From NCBI GenBank assembly GCA_002329125.1, contig DCXX01000145.1, forward strand, positions 3,511 to 8,664: 5,154 bases of DNA, in the 5' to 3' direction. A program made the translations under genes and the position numbers. Source of the DNA: Fidelibacterota bacterium UBA2125. Lineage in GTDB: Bacteria; Fidelibacterota; Marinisomatia; Marinisomatales; S15-B10. This document shows, piece after piece, positions 5,139 to 5,154 of the stretch (positions are counted from its first letter, which is position 1; every line of letters begins with the position of its first letter). The notes beneath the pieces were generated by a model that was not told where the DNA came from, did not search any database, and saw only the letters and a list, made by a program, of their open reading frames with translations.

Positions 5139-5154
5139 GCTTTTACTATTTATT

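Noticed and set aside
1..5154. CRISPR arrays, tRNA or rRNA genes, insertion sequences
   Set aside because: No spaced direct repeats, cloverleaf-like structures, rRNA motifs, transposase sequence or terminal inverted repeats were seen.

Overview
All recognisable genes in this window lie on the minus strand, so it reads from high to low coordinates. It suggests a free-living, probably aquatic bacterium of moderate G+C. The phylum cannot be fixed from the sequence. Several genes (dinB, the PHP gene, lrp, the oxidoreductase) lack a clear Shine-Dalgarno sequence, while ssb and the two genes next to the recombination site have good ones.

Right end (about 4270-5154): an integron-type attC site (5047-5138) is followed 20 nt later by a LysE/RhtB-family exporter gene. 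This is the spacing expected of an integron gene cassette. The exporter carries a one-base frameshift near its start (the AAAA run at 4948-4951), so it is a pseudogene or a sequencing error. A 37-codon ORF of unknown function with a good ribosome binding site follows the exporter stop. I see no second attC after it, so this may be the worn end of a cassette array or an isolated cassette insertion.

Middle (about 1620-4260): a DNA-damage-tolerance-like group. A good sigma70-type promoter leads into dinB (DNA polymerase IV, with an intact active site and clamp-binding motif), then ssb (single-strand DNA-binding protein with an acidic tip). A strong terminator follows, and then a gene encoding only the N-terminal PHP domain of a DnaE-type DNA polymerase III alpha subunit. 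The polymerase part is entirely absent, and the PHP domain lacks its first metal-binding motif. The order dinB-ssb-dnaE(PHP) looks like the remnant or a reduced form of a mutagenesis cassette comparable to imuB-dnaE2. Three tandem 11-bp repeats span the start of the PHP gene.

Left end (4-1620): a two-gene operon with an Lrp/AsnC-family regulator followed, 2 nt after its stop, by an FAD-dependent oxidoreductase of the L-2-hydroxyglutarate oxidase-like family. A perfect 14-bp A/T palindrome just upstream of lrp is a candidate autoregulatory operator.

The most unusual points are the stand-alone, degenerate DnaE PHP domain beside dinB and ssb, the phased 11-bp repeats at its start, and the attC with its frameshifted cassette gene.
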